DNA of 27,628 bases from Bacteroidales bacterium UBA6360 (lineage in GTDB: Bacteria > Bacteroidota > Bacteroidia > Bacteroidales > UBA932): positions 9,580-37,207 of the forward strand of contig DJRM01000127.1 in the NCBI GenBank assembly GCA_002440085.1. The letters run 5' to 3'. The translations under genes were made by a program, and so were the position numbers. Every line of letters starts with the position of its first letter. The stretch's first letter is position 1. The notes below the pieces were generated by a model. It was not told the DNA's origin and searched no databases. It saw only the letters and a program-made list of their open reading frames with translations. Shown here one piece after another: positions 16,134-24,654 of the stretch.

Positions 16134-16697
16134 TTACTTCCTTGGCCCGATGAATCTGTCTCCATTGAAATGAATCATGTGAGCCGGGGTGTCGGCAAGC
16201 CAGACTTCTGTTTCCCACGCAATCTCATCAATATATTTCTTGAACTCTTTGGCATTCGGGAATGCAGTGACATACACGATTCCATAGGGGCAGTCTTTTG
16301 TAAGCTCTTCCAGCTCAATGACGCGTTTGGCTGACATTGGGCCATGTGAAGTCACGACTTCAACCAGAAACAGCCATTCCCTCTTGTCATTGCTGATTAT
16401 TATGTCAGGAAGTTTCGAGTGCTCAGTAACTGGAAGTCTTAGAGTCTCCAACCTGCAATTATCTATATAAAGGTTCTTATCCTCGGTGTCGCCGATGTAA
16501 AGCAGTCTCCCGCCGGGCGCAAAGACAGGTGCAAATTCTTCAACTACGGCTGCCTGCACTTCATTGTGCTCGCCGGGCGAGAGATAGTATTCGTTTCTTT
16601 CTATGACAAGAGGGATGCGATGCAAGTCCCTCTCTGCCGCATATTTATCGTGGGAAATTCTATACTCGGCGGCGAATTGCTGCGACTTGCTGCTCAT
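16134..16697 (-). CDS. BsuBI/PstI-type restriction endonuclease, short form (C-terminal domain only)
   Basis: Protein of 187 residues that matches the catalytic C-terminal domain of the BsuBI/PstI endonucleases: YYLSPGEHNEVQAAVVEEF, LLYIGDTEDKNLYI, LPDIIISNDKREWLFLVEVV (the PD...ExV nuclease core), TSHGP, YVTAFPNAKEF, AWETEVW and MIHFNGDRFIGPRK at the extreme C-terminus. PstI and BsuBI have about 320 residues; the ~130-residue N-terminal domain is absent here and not encoded just upstream. The start is fixed by the ATGA overlap with the methyltransferase stop (16694-16697), typical of an R-M operon. Whether this short form cleaves DNA or is a degraded remnant cannot be told from sequence. By homology the target would be CTGCAG. 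Confidence 0.88.
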   Translation of the reverse strand: MSSKSQQFAAEYRISHDKYAAERDLHRIPLVIERNEYYLSPGEHNEVQAAVVEEFAPVFAPGGRLLYIGDTEDKNLYIDNCRLETLRLPVTEHSKLPDIIISNDKREWLFLVEVVTSHGPMSAKRVIELEELTKDCPYGIVYVTAFPNAKEFKKYIDEIAWETEVWLADTPAHMIHFNGDRFIGPRK

Positions 16698-18265
16698 TGC
16701 TTAATCTTAAAATAGCCCAGGACCAGGTCATTGATATAGTCCATGGAGTAATTGTTTCTCAATATAATCCGACGTCCGATTTCTTTGATGTCATCAAGCG
16801 GAGGAAGGGGCATCATTCGCATCTCCGTTGCACTCACGTTAATGTTCCCGTTGAAAGTCCGGAAATATGTGTCGAATATTTCACTATTCAGCAGGGCAGT
16901 GAGTCCCATAACTTCATCGCGACGGAGGCGACCTTTCGGTCTGTAAATATAATTCAATTTGTTTTCAATGCCAACGGACTCATGCTGTGTCATATTCCCA
17001 AAATATGGGGCTGCAACCAATCTGCTTCCGTCATCCTTTGAGCTGAACCGTCTGAGCAGCACATAGTTACTGTTTGGCAGGAGTGATGCTTTCGTGGCTT
17101 GCGACATTTTGATGTATTGTCCTTTCCCCTTTTTTCTGATAGGGTGGTCACACAGCATTTTCACTACATTATGGAGCCAGTAGAGCGGAACAGTGTCTTC
17201 TTCAGGTTCGTTGACGATGTATTCTGAAGCTCGGAATGCCACAACAGGACCTGTGGAAATCTGTATACCGTATTTCTCCATGTTGCCGTCCCAAGACCTG
17301 AACAGGTGAAGTGTCGCTTCATCATGTTCATTGACCGGGAGATAGACGACTTTCTCTTCGGATGACAGATTCACAATCTCCGTTGCGGGATATGTTTTCA
17401 CGGAAGGGGAGGACAAATCTCTGATGCCTTGGCTGAATGAAACCGTAATGTCTGTTTCTCCACCTTTTGGATACATGCTCATGATTACAAGTTCCTGCAA
17501 CACTTCATCTTTAGAGAATGTGTCTTTTCTTGTGTTGAACAGATGAATGAGGCTGATGTGCACGTGTTTGAAGAGAAAGTCCCGAAAAGACTTGAAATAC
17601 CTTCCGGATGCGAAACTTCGCGGCGTGATGAATATCATTTGGCCGTTCTTTTTCATCAGCATTGCGCAGAGTGCCATAAACAAGGCGTAGATGTTTGTCT
17701 GCCCGTCCACTATGCCGGAACACACCCGAGTATGAATGTCGTCCTTGGCGAGTTTGAAATAAGGCGGATTGGATATGATTAAGTCAAATCTCTCGTATTT
17801 GGATGCATTTCCAAACAATGTGTCCGAATCATTCAGGCATCCGTATTGTTCCAGAATGAAGTCGCTCTCATTCAGTTGGTATTCTATATTGGCACCTCTG
17901 CTTTTACACCATTCCCGTAGATATGAAAGAACCTGCTTCGTCAGTGGAATGACATTCTTGTCTGTTTCATATAGTTGGAGACAGATGTGGCACGGTTTGG
18001 TATTCTCGATTATGTGCTCAATCAGCGCGCAGGACAGGATGGCCAATCCGCAACCGGGATCCAGAATGGATATGCCATCGCTATGTTTCGCGGTGTTTGC
18101 AAGCCCGGCCATAAATGCCGCTATTGGATACGGCGTGAAAAACTGTCCCTTATGCTTCTTTTTGTCCTGCTTGGAGACATCGGCATATTCCCGTCCCACT
18201 CTTTCCGCGAATTCTGAGGGACGTTCGCCGGCATTTGCCGAGATATGATTGAGTTCAGCGACCAT
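16694..18265 (-). CDS. N6-adenine DNA methyltransferase, BsuBI/PstI type
   Basis: Protein of 523 residues, close to the ~500 residues of M.PstI/M.BsuBI. The N-terminus has GQFFTPYPIAAFMAGLA (residues 40-55), the SAM-binding motif I follows (ILDPGCGLAILSCALIEH, about 67-84), and catalytic motif IV is DLIISNPPYF with NPPY at 166-169, marking amino-methylation of adenine. A variable target-recognition region makes up the C-terminal half. It would protect the site cut by the endonuclease encoded next to it, whose ATG overlaps its stop. CTGCAG is still present at least six times in the window (for example 1010, 2521, 8776), as expected if sites are methylated rather than avoided. Base composition is visibly more AT-rich than in the flanking loci, which suggests acquisition by transfer. 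Confidence 0.92.
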   Translation of the reverse strand: MVAELNHISANAGERPSEFAERVGREYADVSKQDKKKHKGQFFTPYPIAAFMAGLANTAKHSDGISILDPGCGLAILSCALIEHIIENTKPCHICLQLYETDKNVIPLTKQVLSYLREWCKSRGANIEYQLNESDFILEQYGCLNDSDTLFGNASKYERFDLIISNPPYFKLAKDDIHTRVCSGIVDGQTNIYALFMALCAMLMKKNGQMIFITPRSFASGRYFKSFRDFLFKHVHISLIHLFNTRKDTFSKDEVLQELVIMSMYPKGGETDITVSFSQGIRDLSSPSVKTYPATEIVNLSSEEKVVYLPVNEHDEATLHLFRSWDGNMEKYGIQISTGPVVAFRASEYIVNEPEEDTVPLYWLHNVVKMLCDHPIRKKGKGQYIKMSQATKASLLPNSNYVLLRRFSSKDDGSRLVAAPYFGNMTQHESVGIENKLNYIYRPKGRLRRDEVMGLTALLNSEIFDTYFRTFNGNINVSATEMRMMPLPPLDDIKEIGRRIILRNNYSMDYINDLVLGYFKIKQ

Positions 18266-18282
18266 TATGACTGCATACCTTG

Positions 18283-18290
18283 CAAATGTA
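18283..18290 (-). promoter_or_regulatory. Putative -7 promoter element for the restriction-modification operon
   Basis: The minus strand reads TACATTTG, a perfect TAnnTTTG, 17 bases upstream of the methyltransferase ATG at 18265. The surrounding 70-bp gap is AT-rich. No clear -33 element is seen. Confidence 0.5.
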
Positions 18291-18343
18291 CGGATTTTTA
18301 GTCGTATTTATACTTCTGTTTGTTTGAATAGTGACAGTGAGGC

Positions 18344-19357
18344 TCAGGCGTGCGGGATGGCTACGGAGTCGCGGAGGATGGTCTCGGTGGAGAGTTCTAT
18401 CTGGGAGCCTATCTTGCGCTGGCCGCGGATGCTTTCGAGGAGCAGCTTGACTGCCATCCGACCCATTTCCTCGACCCTCTGGCCTATGCGCGTGACGGCA
18501 GGGACTAGGTAGTCGAGGTAGATGTTGTTGTCGAAGGAGACTATGGAGATGTCCTCCGGGATGCGCAGGCCGGCCTCGCGGATGGCCCGGATGGCTCCGA
18601 GACCTATGGTGTTGCTCAGGGCGAAGATGGCCGTGGGTCTTTCCGGCGAGCCGAGAAGCAGCTTGGTCTCAATATATCCGTTCTGGACCGTGAAGTCGTT
18701 TCCGACAATCCGTTCCTCATCTTCCAGTCCGGCCTTCCGGAGAGCCGCCCTGTAGCCTTCTATGCGCCGGCGGTTCGGGGTGGAATCGAGATTCCCCTGG
18801 ATGCAGGCAATCTTCCTGTGGGCGTTGCGCAGCAGGATGTTCGTGCCGTCGAAGCCTCCCTGCCAGTTGTTCGTCGCCACGTATGGCAGGCGCGAGTCCT
18901 CGAAATAGCGGTCCACAAGTATGACCGGCGCGGTCTGCGCGTTGATTTCCTCAAGAAACTTCGGGTCGGAGCCGCAGGGGACTATAATCATTCCATCGAC
19001 CTTCCTCGACACGAGGGCGCAGACCGAGTCTTTCTGCGCCGCCTCGTTCTCCATGGTGTCGGTGACTATGGTGGTGTAGCCGCTTTTCTTCGCCTCGGCG
19101 ACTATTACGCTCGTGATTTCCGCGAAATAGGGGTTGGAAATGTCCGGGACTACGAGCCCGATGGTGAACGTCCTTCCCTTGCGCAGGTTTTGCGCGAGAA
19201 TGTTCGGAGTGTATCCTATATCATCTGCAGCCTTTCTGATTATTTCCGAAGTCTTTTCGGAGATTCTGCCGTCCTTCGCCTTTCCGCTCAATACCCTTGA
19301 TACAGTGGATGTTGAGAAGCCGGTACGCTCGGCGATGGTTTCAAGTGTGGATTTCAT
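18344..19357 (-). CDS. LacI-family transcriptional regulator
   Basis: Protein of 337 residues. The N-terminal LacI helix-turn-helix is textbook (TLETIAERTGFSTSTVSRVLSG), followed by the hinge YTPNILAQNLRKGRT and a periplasmic-binding-protein-like effector domain (IGLVVPDISNPYFAEI, DGMIIVPCGS, VDRYFEDSRLPYV, FALSNTIGLGAIRA, PEDISIVSFDNNIY). It is transcribed divergently from the ribokinase gene with a shared 233-bp control region containing two TTGCGCAA palindromes. The family binds such CG-centred palindromes and releases them on sugar binding, so ribose or a ribose derivative is the natural guess for the effector. It probably also regulates itself, as one palindrome lies 45 bp from its own start. 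Confidence 0.95.
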   Translation of the reverse strand: MKSTLETIAERTGFSTSTVSRVLSGKAKDGRISEKTSEIIRKAADDIGYTPNILAQNLRKGRTFTIGLVVPDISNPYFAEITSVIVAEAKKSGYTTIVTDTMENEAAQKDSVCALVSRKVDGMIIVPCGSDPKFLEEINAQTAPVILVDRYFEDSRLPYVATNNWQGGFDGTNILLRNAHRKIACIQGNLDSTPNRRRIEGYRAALRKAGLEDEERIVGNDFTVQNGYIETKLLLGSPERPTAIFALSNTIGLGAIRAIREAGLRIPEDISIVSFDNNIYLDYLVPAVTRIGQRVEEMGRMAVKLLLESIRGQRKIGSQIELSTETILRDSVAIPHA

Positions 19358-19401
19358 TCCTTTGGTGTTATATGTGATTATTTCCAGCGAATCTACGACA
19401 T

Positions 19402-19409
19402 TTGCGCAA
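19402..19409. promoter_or_regulatory. Putative LacI-family operator, copy 1 (TTGCGCAA)
   Basis: Perfect 8-bp palindrome in TTTGCGCAAT context, with the CG-type centre typical of LacI-family operators. It lies 45-52 bases upstream of the regulator's own start and about 98 bp centre-to-centre from an identical copy. Two copies in one divergent region suggest cooperative binding or looping. Confidence 0.5.
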
Positions 19410-19494
19410 TAAAATCAAATTTCTTGTGCAGAAATTTTTCGCTGCCTAATGAAATTTATTGCCATGTATGCGATATTTTTCCTTGTTTTATGAA

Positions 19495-19502
19495 TATTTT
19501 TG
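19495..19502 (+). promoter_or_regulatory. Putative -7 promoter element of the ribokinase operon
   Basis: TATTTTTG matches TAnnTTTG. It overlaps the second TTGCGCAA palindrome by three bases, so bound repressor would block the promoter. The 5' leader would be about 80 nt. No good -33 element is found. Confidence 0.5.
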
Positions 19503-19507
19503 CGCAA
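19500..19507. promoter_or_regulatory. Putative LacI-family operator, copy 2 (TTGCGCAA)
   Basis: Second perfect copy of the palindrome, in TTTGCGCAAT context identical to copy 1. It sits at the end of the candidate -7 box of the ribokinase promoter, the expected place for steric repression. Confidence 0.55.
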
Positions 19508-19590
19508 TCGTTTGTGCCAAGAGATAAGGGATGACCTAGCATACCGGCACAGGACGGGAATGAGACCGGATAATAATAACACGCGAAATA

Positions 19591-20493
19591 ATGGGAAAAA
19601 TCGTTGTAATAGGCAGTGCGAACACTGACCTGGTAATCAACACATCACGCATACCGGAACCCGGAGAGACCGTGCTCGGAGGCCATTTCATGATGGCTGC
19701 CGGTGGAAAGGGCGCCAATCAGGCGGTCGCCGCGCAGAGACTCGGCGCCGACGTCACTTTCGTGGCATGCGTTGGGGATGACCTTTTCGGAAAAGATTCT
19801 CTTGAGGGATACGACAAGGAGGGAATGAACACGTCGTTCGTTTCTGTGAAGGAAGGCGTGCCTTCAGGGGTGGCCTCCATCTTTGTGGACGCTGACGCGG
19901 AAAATGTGATAGTCGTCGCTCCGGGAGCGAATTCCGAACTGGGAAAGCCTGAGATAGATGCGGCGGAGAAAGAAATTGAAAGAGCCGACTTCGTCCTCAT
20001 GCAGCTTGAGACCCCGATGGAGACCGTCGAATATGCGGCTGCACGGGCGTTCGAGGCGGGCACGAGGCTCGTTCTGAATCCGGCTCCCGCCGCTGAACTT
20101 TCAGACGCGCTCCTTTCGAGACTCTGGCTCCTGACCCCGAACCGCACGGAGGCCCAGCTCATCACGGGACTTCCTGTGACAGACGAGGCGGAAGCAGCGG
20201 CCGCTGCTGAGGCGCTTGTTGCGAAGGGGGTGAAGAATGTTGTGATAACCCTCGGCTCTAAGGGTGCGTATGTGCTCTCTGAGGATTTCAGGGGCGTCAT
20301 TCCTGCAAACCCTGTCAAGGCTGTCGACACCACTGCGGCCGGAGACACCTTCAATGGTGCCCTCTGTGTGGCGCTTTCCGAAGGGCGCAGTCTTCAGGAT
20401 GCATGCCGTTTCGCGGCGAAGGCCTCCGCAATCTCCGTGACCCGCGCCGGAGCCCAGCCGTCGATACCATATCGTCGGGAATTGGAGGAGTAG
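19591..20493 (+). CDS. rbsK: Ribokinase
   Basis: Protein of 300 residues, normal for ribokinase. PfkB-family fold: start MGKIVVIGSANTDLVI, the glycine-rich substrate-binding motif AAGGKGANQAVAAQRLG (about 37-53), GDDLFG, LNPAPA, LTPNRTEA, VITLGSKGAY, and the C-terminal signature DTTAAGDTFNGAL with catalytic base Asp252. It phosphorylates D-ribose with ATP to ribose 5-phosphate in the cytoplasm, feeding the pentose phosphate pathway. It is the first gene of a + strand series that continues with a sugar permease, SusC, SusD and a nucleoside hydrolase, so ribose from nucleosides is the likely source. Related PfkB kinases differ in sugar specificity, but the sequence fits ribokinase well. Confidence 0.93.
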   Translation: MGKIVVIGSANTDLVINTSRIPEPGETVLGGHFMMAAGGKGANQAVAAQRLGADVTFVACVGDDLFGKDSLEGYDKEGMNTSFVSVKEGVPSGVASIFVDADAENVIVVAPGANSELGKPEIDAAEKEIERADFVLMQLETPMETVEYAAARAFEAGTRLVLNPAPAAELSDALLSRLWLLTPNRTEAQLITGLPVTDEAEAAAAAEALVAKGVKNVVITLGSKGAYVLSEDFRGVIPANPVKAVDTTAAGDTFNGALCVALSEGRSLQDACRFAAKASAISVTRAGAQPSIPYRRELEE

Positions 20494-20576
20494 GACCGTG
20501 GAAAGTCAGAGACTATGAGAATGTCGAAATGAATAACCCGCAATAATGAAATATCAACAAAACTAAATTTGATACT

Positions 20577-21590
20577 ATGTTCATCGCAAACAGTCAATTT
20601 CTGGCGGTCATCCTCTGTTTCATCACAATGCTCTGCTGGGGCTCGTGGGGAAACACGCAGAAAATGGCCGCGAAGAGCTGGAGATATGAGCTCTTCTATT
20701 GGGATTACGTGATAGGAATGTTCCTGTTCTCCCTGATTCTCGCCTTCACCCTCGGCTCATTCGGTTCGGAAGGACGGCATTTCATCAATGACCTTGCCCA
20801 GGCCGACATCAACAGCATCGCATGGATTCTTCTCGGAGCCGTCGTTTTCAATGTTTCCAACATTCTTCTTTCGGCTTCGACAGCCAAGGCGGGAATGTCG
20901 GTCGCTTTCCCTCTCGGCGTAGGGCTCGCTCTCGTCGTGGGCGTCGTCAACAATCTGATTTTCCATCCGAATCCGGCTACGAACGTGCCTCTCCTGCTTG
21001 TGGGCGTAGCTCTTGTCGTGGTCGCGATTGTCTGCAACGGCGTCGCTTCCGGCAAGGTCGACAAGTCTGAAAGGGACCCTAAGGAAAACCGCATGGGACT
21101 GATTTATGCCGTTCTTGCCGGAGTCATCATGTCCTTCTTCTCCGCTCTGGTCTATAACGGAATCGACATCGACAACATCCACAACCCTGCTCAGGGGATG
21201 CTTACCCCATATTCAGGGACAGTGATTTTTGCCCTCGGCGTCCTCGTCAGCAATTTCCTCATCAACTGCGTGTTCACGATCAACGACTCCTCCAAGCCGG
21301 GCGTCAGGTTCGCGGACTATTTCAAGGGTGATGCGAAGACCCATCTCGTCGGAATGCTCGGCGGTGCAATCTGGTGCCTCGGTACGGGACTCAACTACGT
21401 CTCAGCAGGCACGGCCGGAGCCGCAGTCAGCTATGCCCTCGGACAGGGCGCACCGCTCATCGCCGCCATCTGGGGCGTGTTCATCTGGAAGGAGTTCAAG
21501 GGCGCGAAAAAGAGCGTCAGCTGGCTCCTCGCCCTGATGTTCATCCTTTTCATCGCGGGACTGGGGCTTATCATTGCTTCGGGGAATTAG
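20577..21590 (+). CDS. GRP/RhaT-like inner-membrane sugar permease (probable ribose transporter)
   Basis: Protein of 337 residues with about ten hydrophobic segments and little else, characteristic of the drug/metabolite transporter superfamily. The opening motif CWGSWGNTQKMAAKSWRYELFYWDY and the internal FPLGVGLALV are those of the Bacteroidota sugar-permease group related to GRP/RhaT proteins and plant ureide permeases. The second half repeats the fold (LIYAVLAGVIMSFFSALVYNGID, LGGAIWCLGTGLNYVSAGTAGAAVSYALGQGAPLIAAIWG). It lies 83 bp after ribokinase in the same direction, so import of ribose across the inner membrane is the obvious role. Substrate is inferred from context only. Confidence 0.88.
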   Translation: MFIANSQFLAVILCFITMLCWGSWGNTQKMAAKSWRYELFYWDYVIGMFLFSLILAFTLGSFGSEGRHFINDLAQADINSIAWILLGAVVFNVSNILLSASTAKAGMSVAFPLGVGLALVVGVVNNLIFHPNPATNVPLLLVGVALVVVAIVCNGVASGKVDKSERDPKENRMGLIYAVLAGVIMSFFSALVYNGIDIDNIHNPAQGMLTPYSGTVIFALGVLVSNFLINCVFTINDSSKPGVRFADYFKGDAKTHLVGMLGGAIWCLGTGLNYVSAGTAGAAVSYALGQGAPLIAAIWGVFIWKEFKGAKKSVSWLLALMFILFIAGLGLIIASGN

Positions 21591-21639
21591 TAAGCTGTTT
21601 GAATTTTTGTTCAGTTATTCGTGTTAAATTGAAACTACT

Positions 21640-24600
21640 ATGAAACGCATAATAACCGCCGTAATCCTTGCTGTACTTACATCCTCCGCGATGTCGGCGC
21701 AGAACCGGATTCGCGGCTGTGTCCGTGACGAGGCTGGGGAACCGCTTGCCGGAGTCTCTGTCGTCACGCAGGTTGACGGGAAGACAGTCGGTGCCATGAC
21801 CGATGCTGACGGTAACTTCTTGATGGATGTCCGACCCGGGGGGGGGAGAATGTCCTAACCTTCAGTAGCTTAGGCTTCGCGACTATTGAACTCGCGGCAG
21901 CCGGGCAAATGGACGTCGTTCTCAAGGAAGACAGGAAAATTCTTGACGAATCGGTTGTCATCGGCTATGGAACGGTAAAGAAGAAAGATCTCCTCGGTTC
22001 CGTTTCCACGGTTCGTGAGCAGTCTCTCCAGGATCGTACTTCCGGAGGCGTGGTGCAGTCCATGCAGGGACTTGTCTCCGGCGTGAACATCACTTCAAGC
22101 GGCAAGCCAGGCTCCAATGCCTCCATTAAAATTCGAGGAATCGGCTCTTTCACCGGGAACTCTCCGCTGTTCATAGTCGACGGCTCGTACGGCGGAAGTG
22201 AACTCGGGCTCAACGTTGAGGATATCGAGTCAATTCAGGTTCTCAAGGACGCCTCTTCCGCTGCAATCTATGGTTCTCGTGCTGCCAGCGGAGTGGTTAT
22301 CATCACGACAAAGAAAGGCAAGACCGGCGACCTCAAGGTCAAGTTCGATGGCGGAGTGCAGGTTTACTGGCTTCCTCGCTACGACCTGATGGATGCCGAA
22401 ACTTATAAGAAATACGATGATATGGCGTATGAAAACGCCATTCTTTCGGGCGTCAGCGGCGTTAAGGGGCTTCAGAATCATTATGACGGCAACACTGACT
22501 GGCAGGACGAGATGCTGAGCACGGCTCTTATCCAAAACTACAATGTCTCGCTGTCCGGCGGAAGCAAGTCTGTAAATTACTACACTTCTATAAACTACAA
22601 GAACGACAACGGAGCCCTTAAATACTCTGGCTTCGAGCAGGTGGGATTCCGTGTCAACACTTCAGGACGGAAGGGACGCTTCGAGTATGGGGAGAATTTC
22701 TTCTTCACGAAGTCGTGGACTTCCAATCTCACCGGCAACCCGTGGGCAAACTTCATTGCAATGCCTCCGACAATTCCCGTCTATGATTCCGAACATAGCG
22801 GAGGATATGGCTACGGCGACCCTGACAGAGCCAATACATACGCGCTGAACCCAGTGGCACAGAACGAGATACTTCACAGCGACAATGCGCAGCAGTATCT
22901 CTATGGCGATGTCTTCGGAAAGTTCGACTTCATCCCGAACATTCTCAATGTAAAGGTGAACTTCTCCTACAAGAACTACCTCGGAGAGACGTCCACGCTT
23001 CGTAAGAAGGGCAACTGGACCATGGGGCAGGGGGATGACGCAGCATATATATCCTACGAGACAGCCAAGCATGACAGAATACTCGTAGAACCTACGCTCA
23101 ATTATGCGCAGACTGTCGGACGTCATGACATAAGTGCCGTAGCCGGATGGTCATTCGACAAGTTCCATGAGGAATATCGCGGAGAGACGAAACTCGACCC
23201 GCTTGTTGTCGGTGACAAGTACATCACCTCATTCAACTCGGCCACAGGCACTCAGACCTGCACAGGAAGTTACATCGAGTATGCGCTTATGTCATATTTT
23301 GCAAGGGTCAACTACTCTTTCGATGACCGCTATCTCATCCAGCTCACAGGGCGTCGTGACGGTACGTCGAGGCTCCCGAAGAATACCCGCTGGTCAAACT
23401 TCGGCTCCGTGTCTCTCGGCTGGCGTATAAGCAAGGAAAAGTTCTTCAATGTTGACTGGATTGACGATCTGAAGCTCCGCGCGAATCTCGGAACTCTCGG
23501 AAACACGAACATAGGTGCGTGGGACTATCAGGCAATCATCAACACAGCTCCCCGCGCAGTCATGGACGGAGACGACATCGTGATCGGAAAGACACAGTCG
23601 AACCTTACTAACAACGAACTTGTCTGGGAGAGGAAGACCACGGCAAATGTCGGCGTGGACTTTACCGCTCTAAGGACACGGCTTACTGCGTCGGCAGAGT
23701 ATTATTACTCAAAGAGTTCCGATTTGCTTCTTTCCCTTCCGGTTCTTATGACGACCGGCAACGAGGGCGGAGCTCCGACAGTGAATGCCGGTTCTCTTCA
23801 GAACACCGGAATTGAGTTCGAGCTTGGCTGGCACGACAATGTCGGAGATTTCTCATACGCGGTCAATGCTAACCTTTCAACTTGCTGGAACAAGGTTCTT
23901 AATTTGGGATATGGCAACACGGTCTATTACACGGCCTATTCCAAGTCGGAAATAGGGAAGCCTCTCGGCCAGTGGTATCTTTACAGGACTCTCGGTATCT
24001 TCCAGTCAATGGATGAGGTCAGAAATCACAAGAGTGCAGACGGTAAGATTATCCAGCCGGACGCGAAACCGGGAGACATCATCTACGACGACTACAACGG
24101 CGACGGAATCATAAGTTCTGAAGACAGGCAAATTGTCGGCAGTCCTTGGGCAAAGCTTTATGCCGGGCTGAACGTGTCCCTTGCCTGGAAAGGACTTGAT
24201 TTGAACATTTCCGGATACGGACGTTTCGGGCAGAAGGTCTACAACGGTGCGCGGGCCACGGCTGCGGACTTTTCGACCAATCAGAACAATTTCAATGACT
24301 ATCGACCATGGACAGTGAACGAGCCGTCAACCACGACTCCTCGGGCGCTTTATGGCGACACACGCAACTCAAGGGCAGATCAGGACCGATGGCTTGAGAA
24401 TGGTTCATTCTTCAGAATTAGCGACATATCCCTTGGATACAGCCTCCCGGCGTCTGCCATATCAAAGGTGAAGCTTGAGGCCGTGCGATTCTCTGTGACG
24501 GCAAAGAATCTCATCACGTTCACAAAATATTCCGGACTTGATCCTGAGTTTGCCGACAGCGGGATCTACACTATTGGCTACGATGGCTGCTCGTTCCCTA

Positions 24601-24641
24601 ATCCGAGGTCTGTGCAGTTTGCGGTTTCTTTCACATTTTAG
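21640..24641 (+). CDS. SusC/RagA-family (RusC-like) TonB-dependent transporter, frameshifted at a poly-G tract
   Basis: Two overlapping frames make one SusC of about 1000 residues. The 5' frame (ATG 21640) encodes a signal peptide (cleavage near AMSAQ) and most of a carboxypeptidase-regulatory-like domain (IRGCVRDEAGEPLAGVSVV, DADGNFLMDVRPG). It enters a G9 run at 21838-21846 and stops at TAA 21856 after 72 residues. The other frame continues without a gap: GENVLTFSSLGF, then LDESVVIGYGTVKKKDLLGSV, plug (IKIRGIGSFTGNSPLFIVDG, VLKDASSAAIYGSRAASGVVIITTKKG) and barrel ending FAVSFTF. Seven or ten G would join the frames. Everything else is intact, arguing for a phase-variable OFF state or a homopolymer read error rather than an old pseudogene. 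There is no STN domain. It precedes its SusD partner by 13 nt and likely imports ribosides or ribose-containing molecules. Confidence 0.9.
21838..21846. repeat. Poly-G tract (G9) causing the frameshift in the second susC
   Basis: Nine G follow CCC at codon 66 of the transporter. With nine, the product is a 72-residue fragment. With eight, a TAG is reached a few codons later. With seven or ten, the frame continues into the complete plug and barrel, so one of every three lengths is ON. This is the third G9 run in the window. Confidence 0.92.
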
Positions 24642-24654
24642 AAAATTCTGAGTC

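Noticed and set aside
21909..24641. Second susC as a complete shorter gene starting at ATG 21909
   Set aside because: This would lack a signal peptide and begin in the middle of the regulatory-like domain; the missing part is found just upstream in another frame across the G9 tract.
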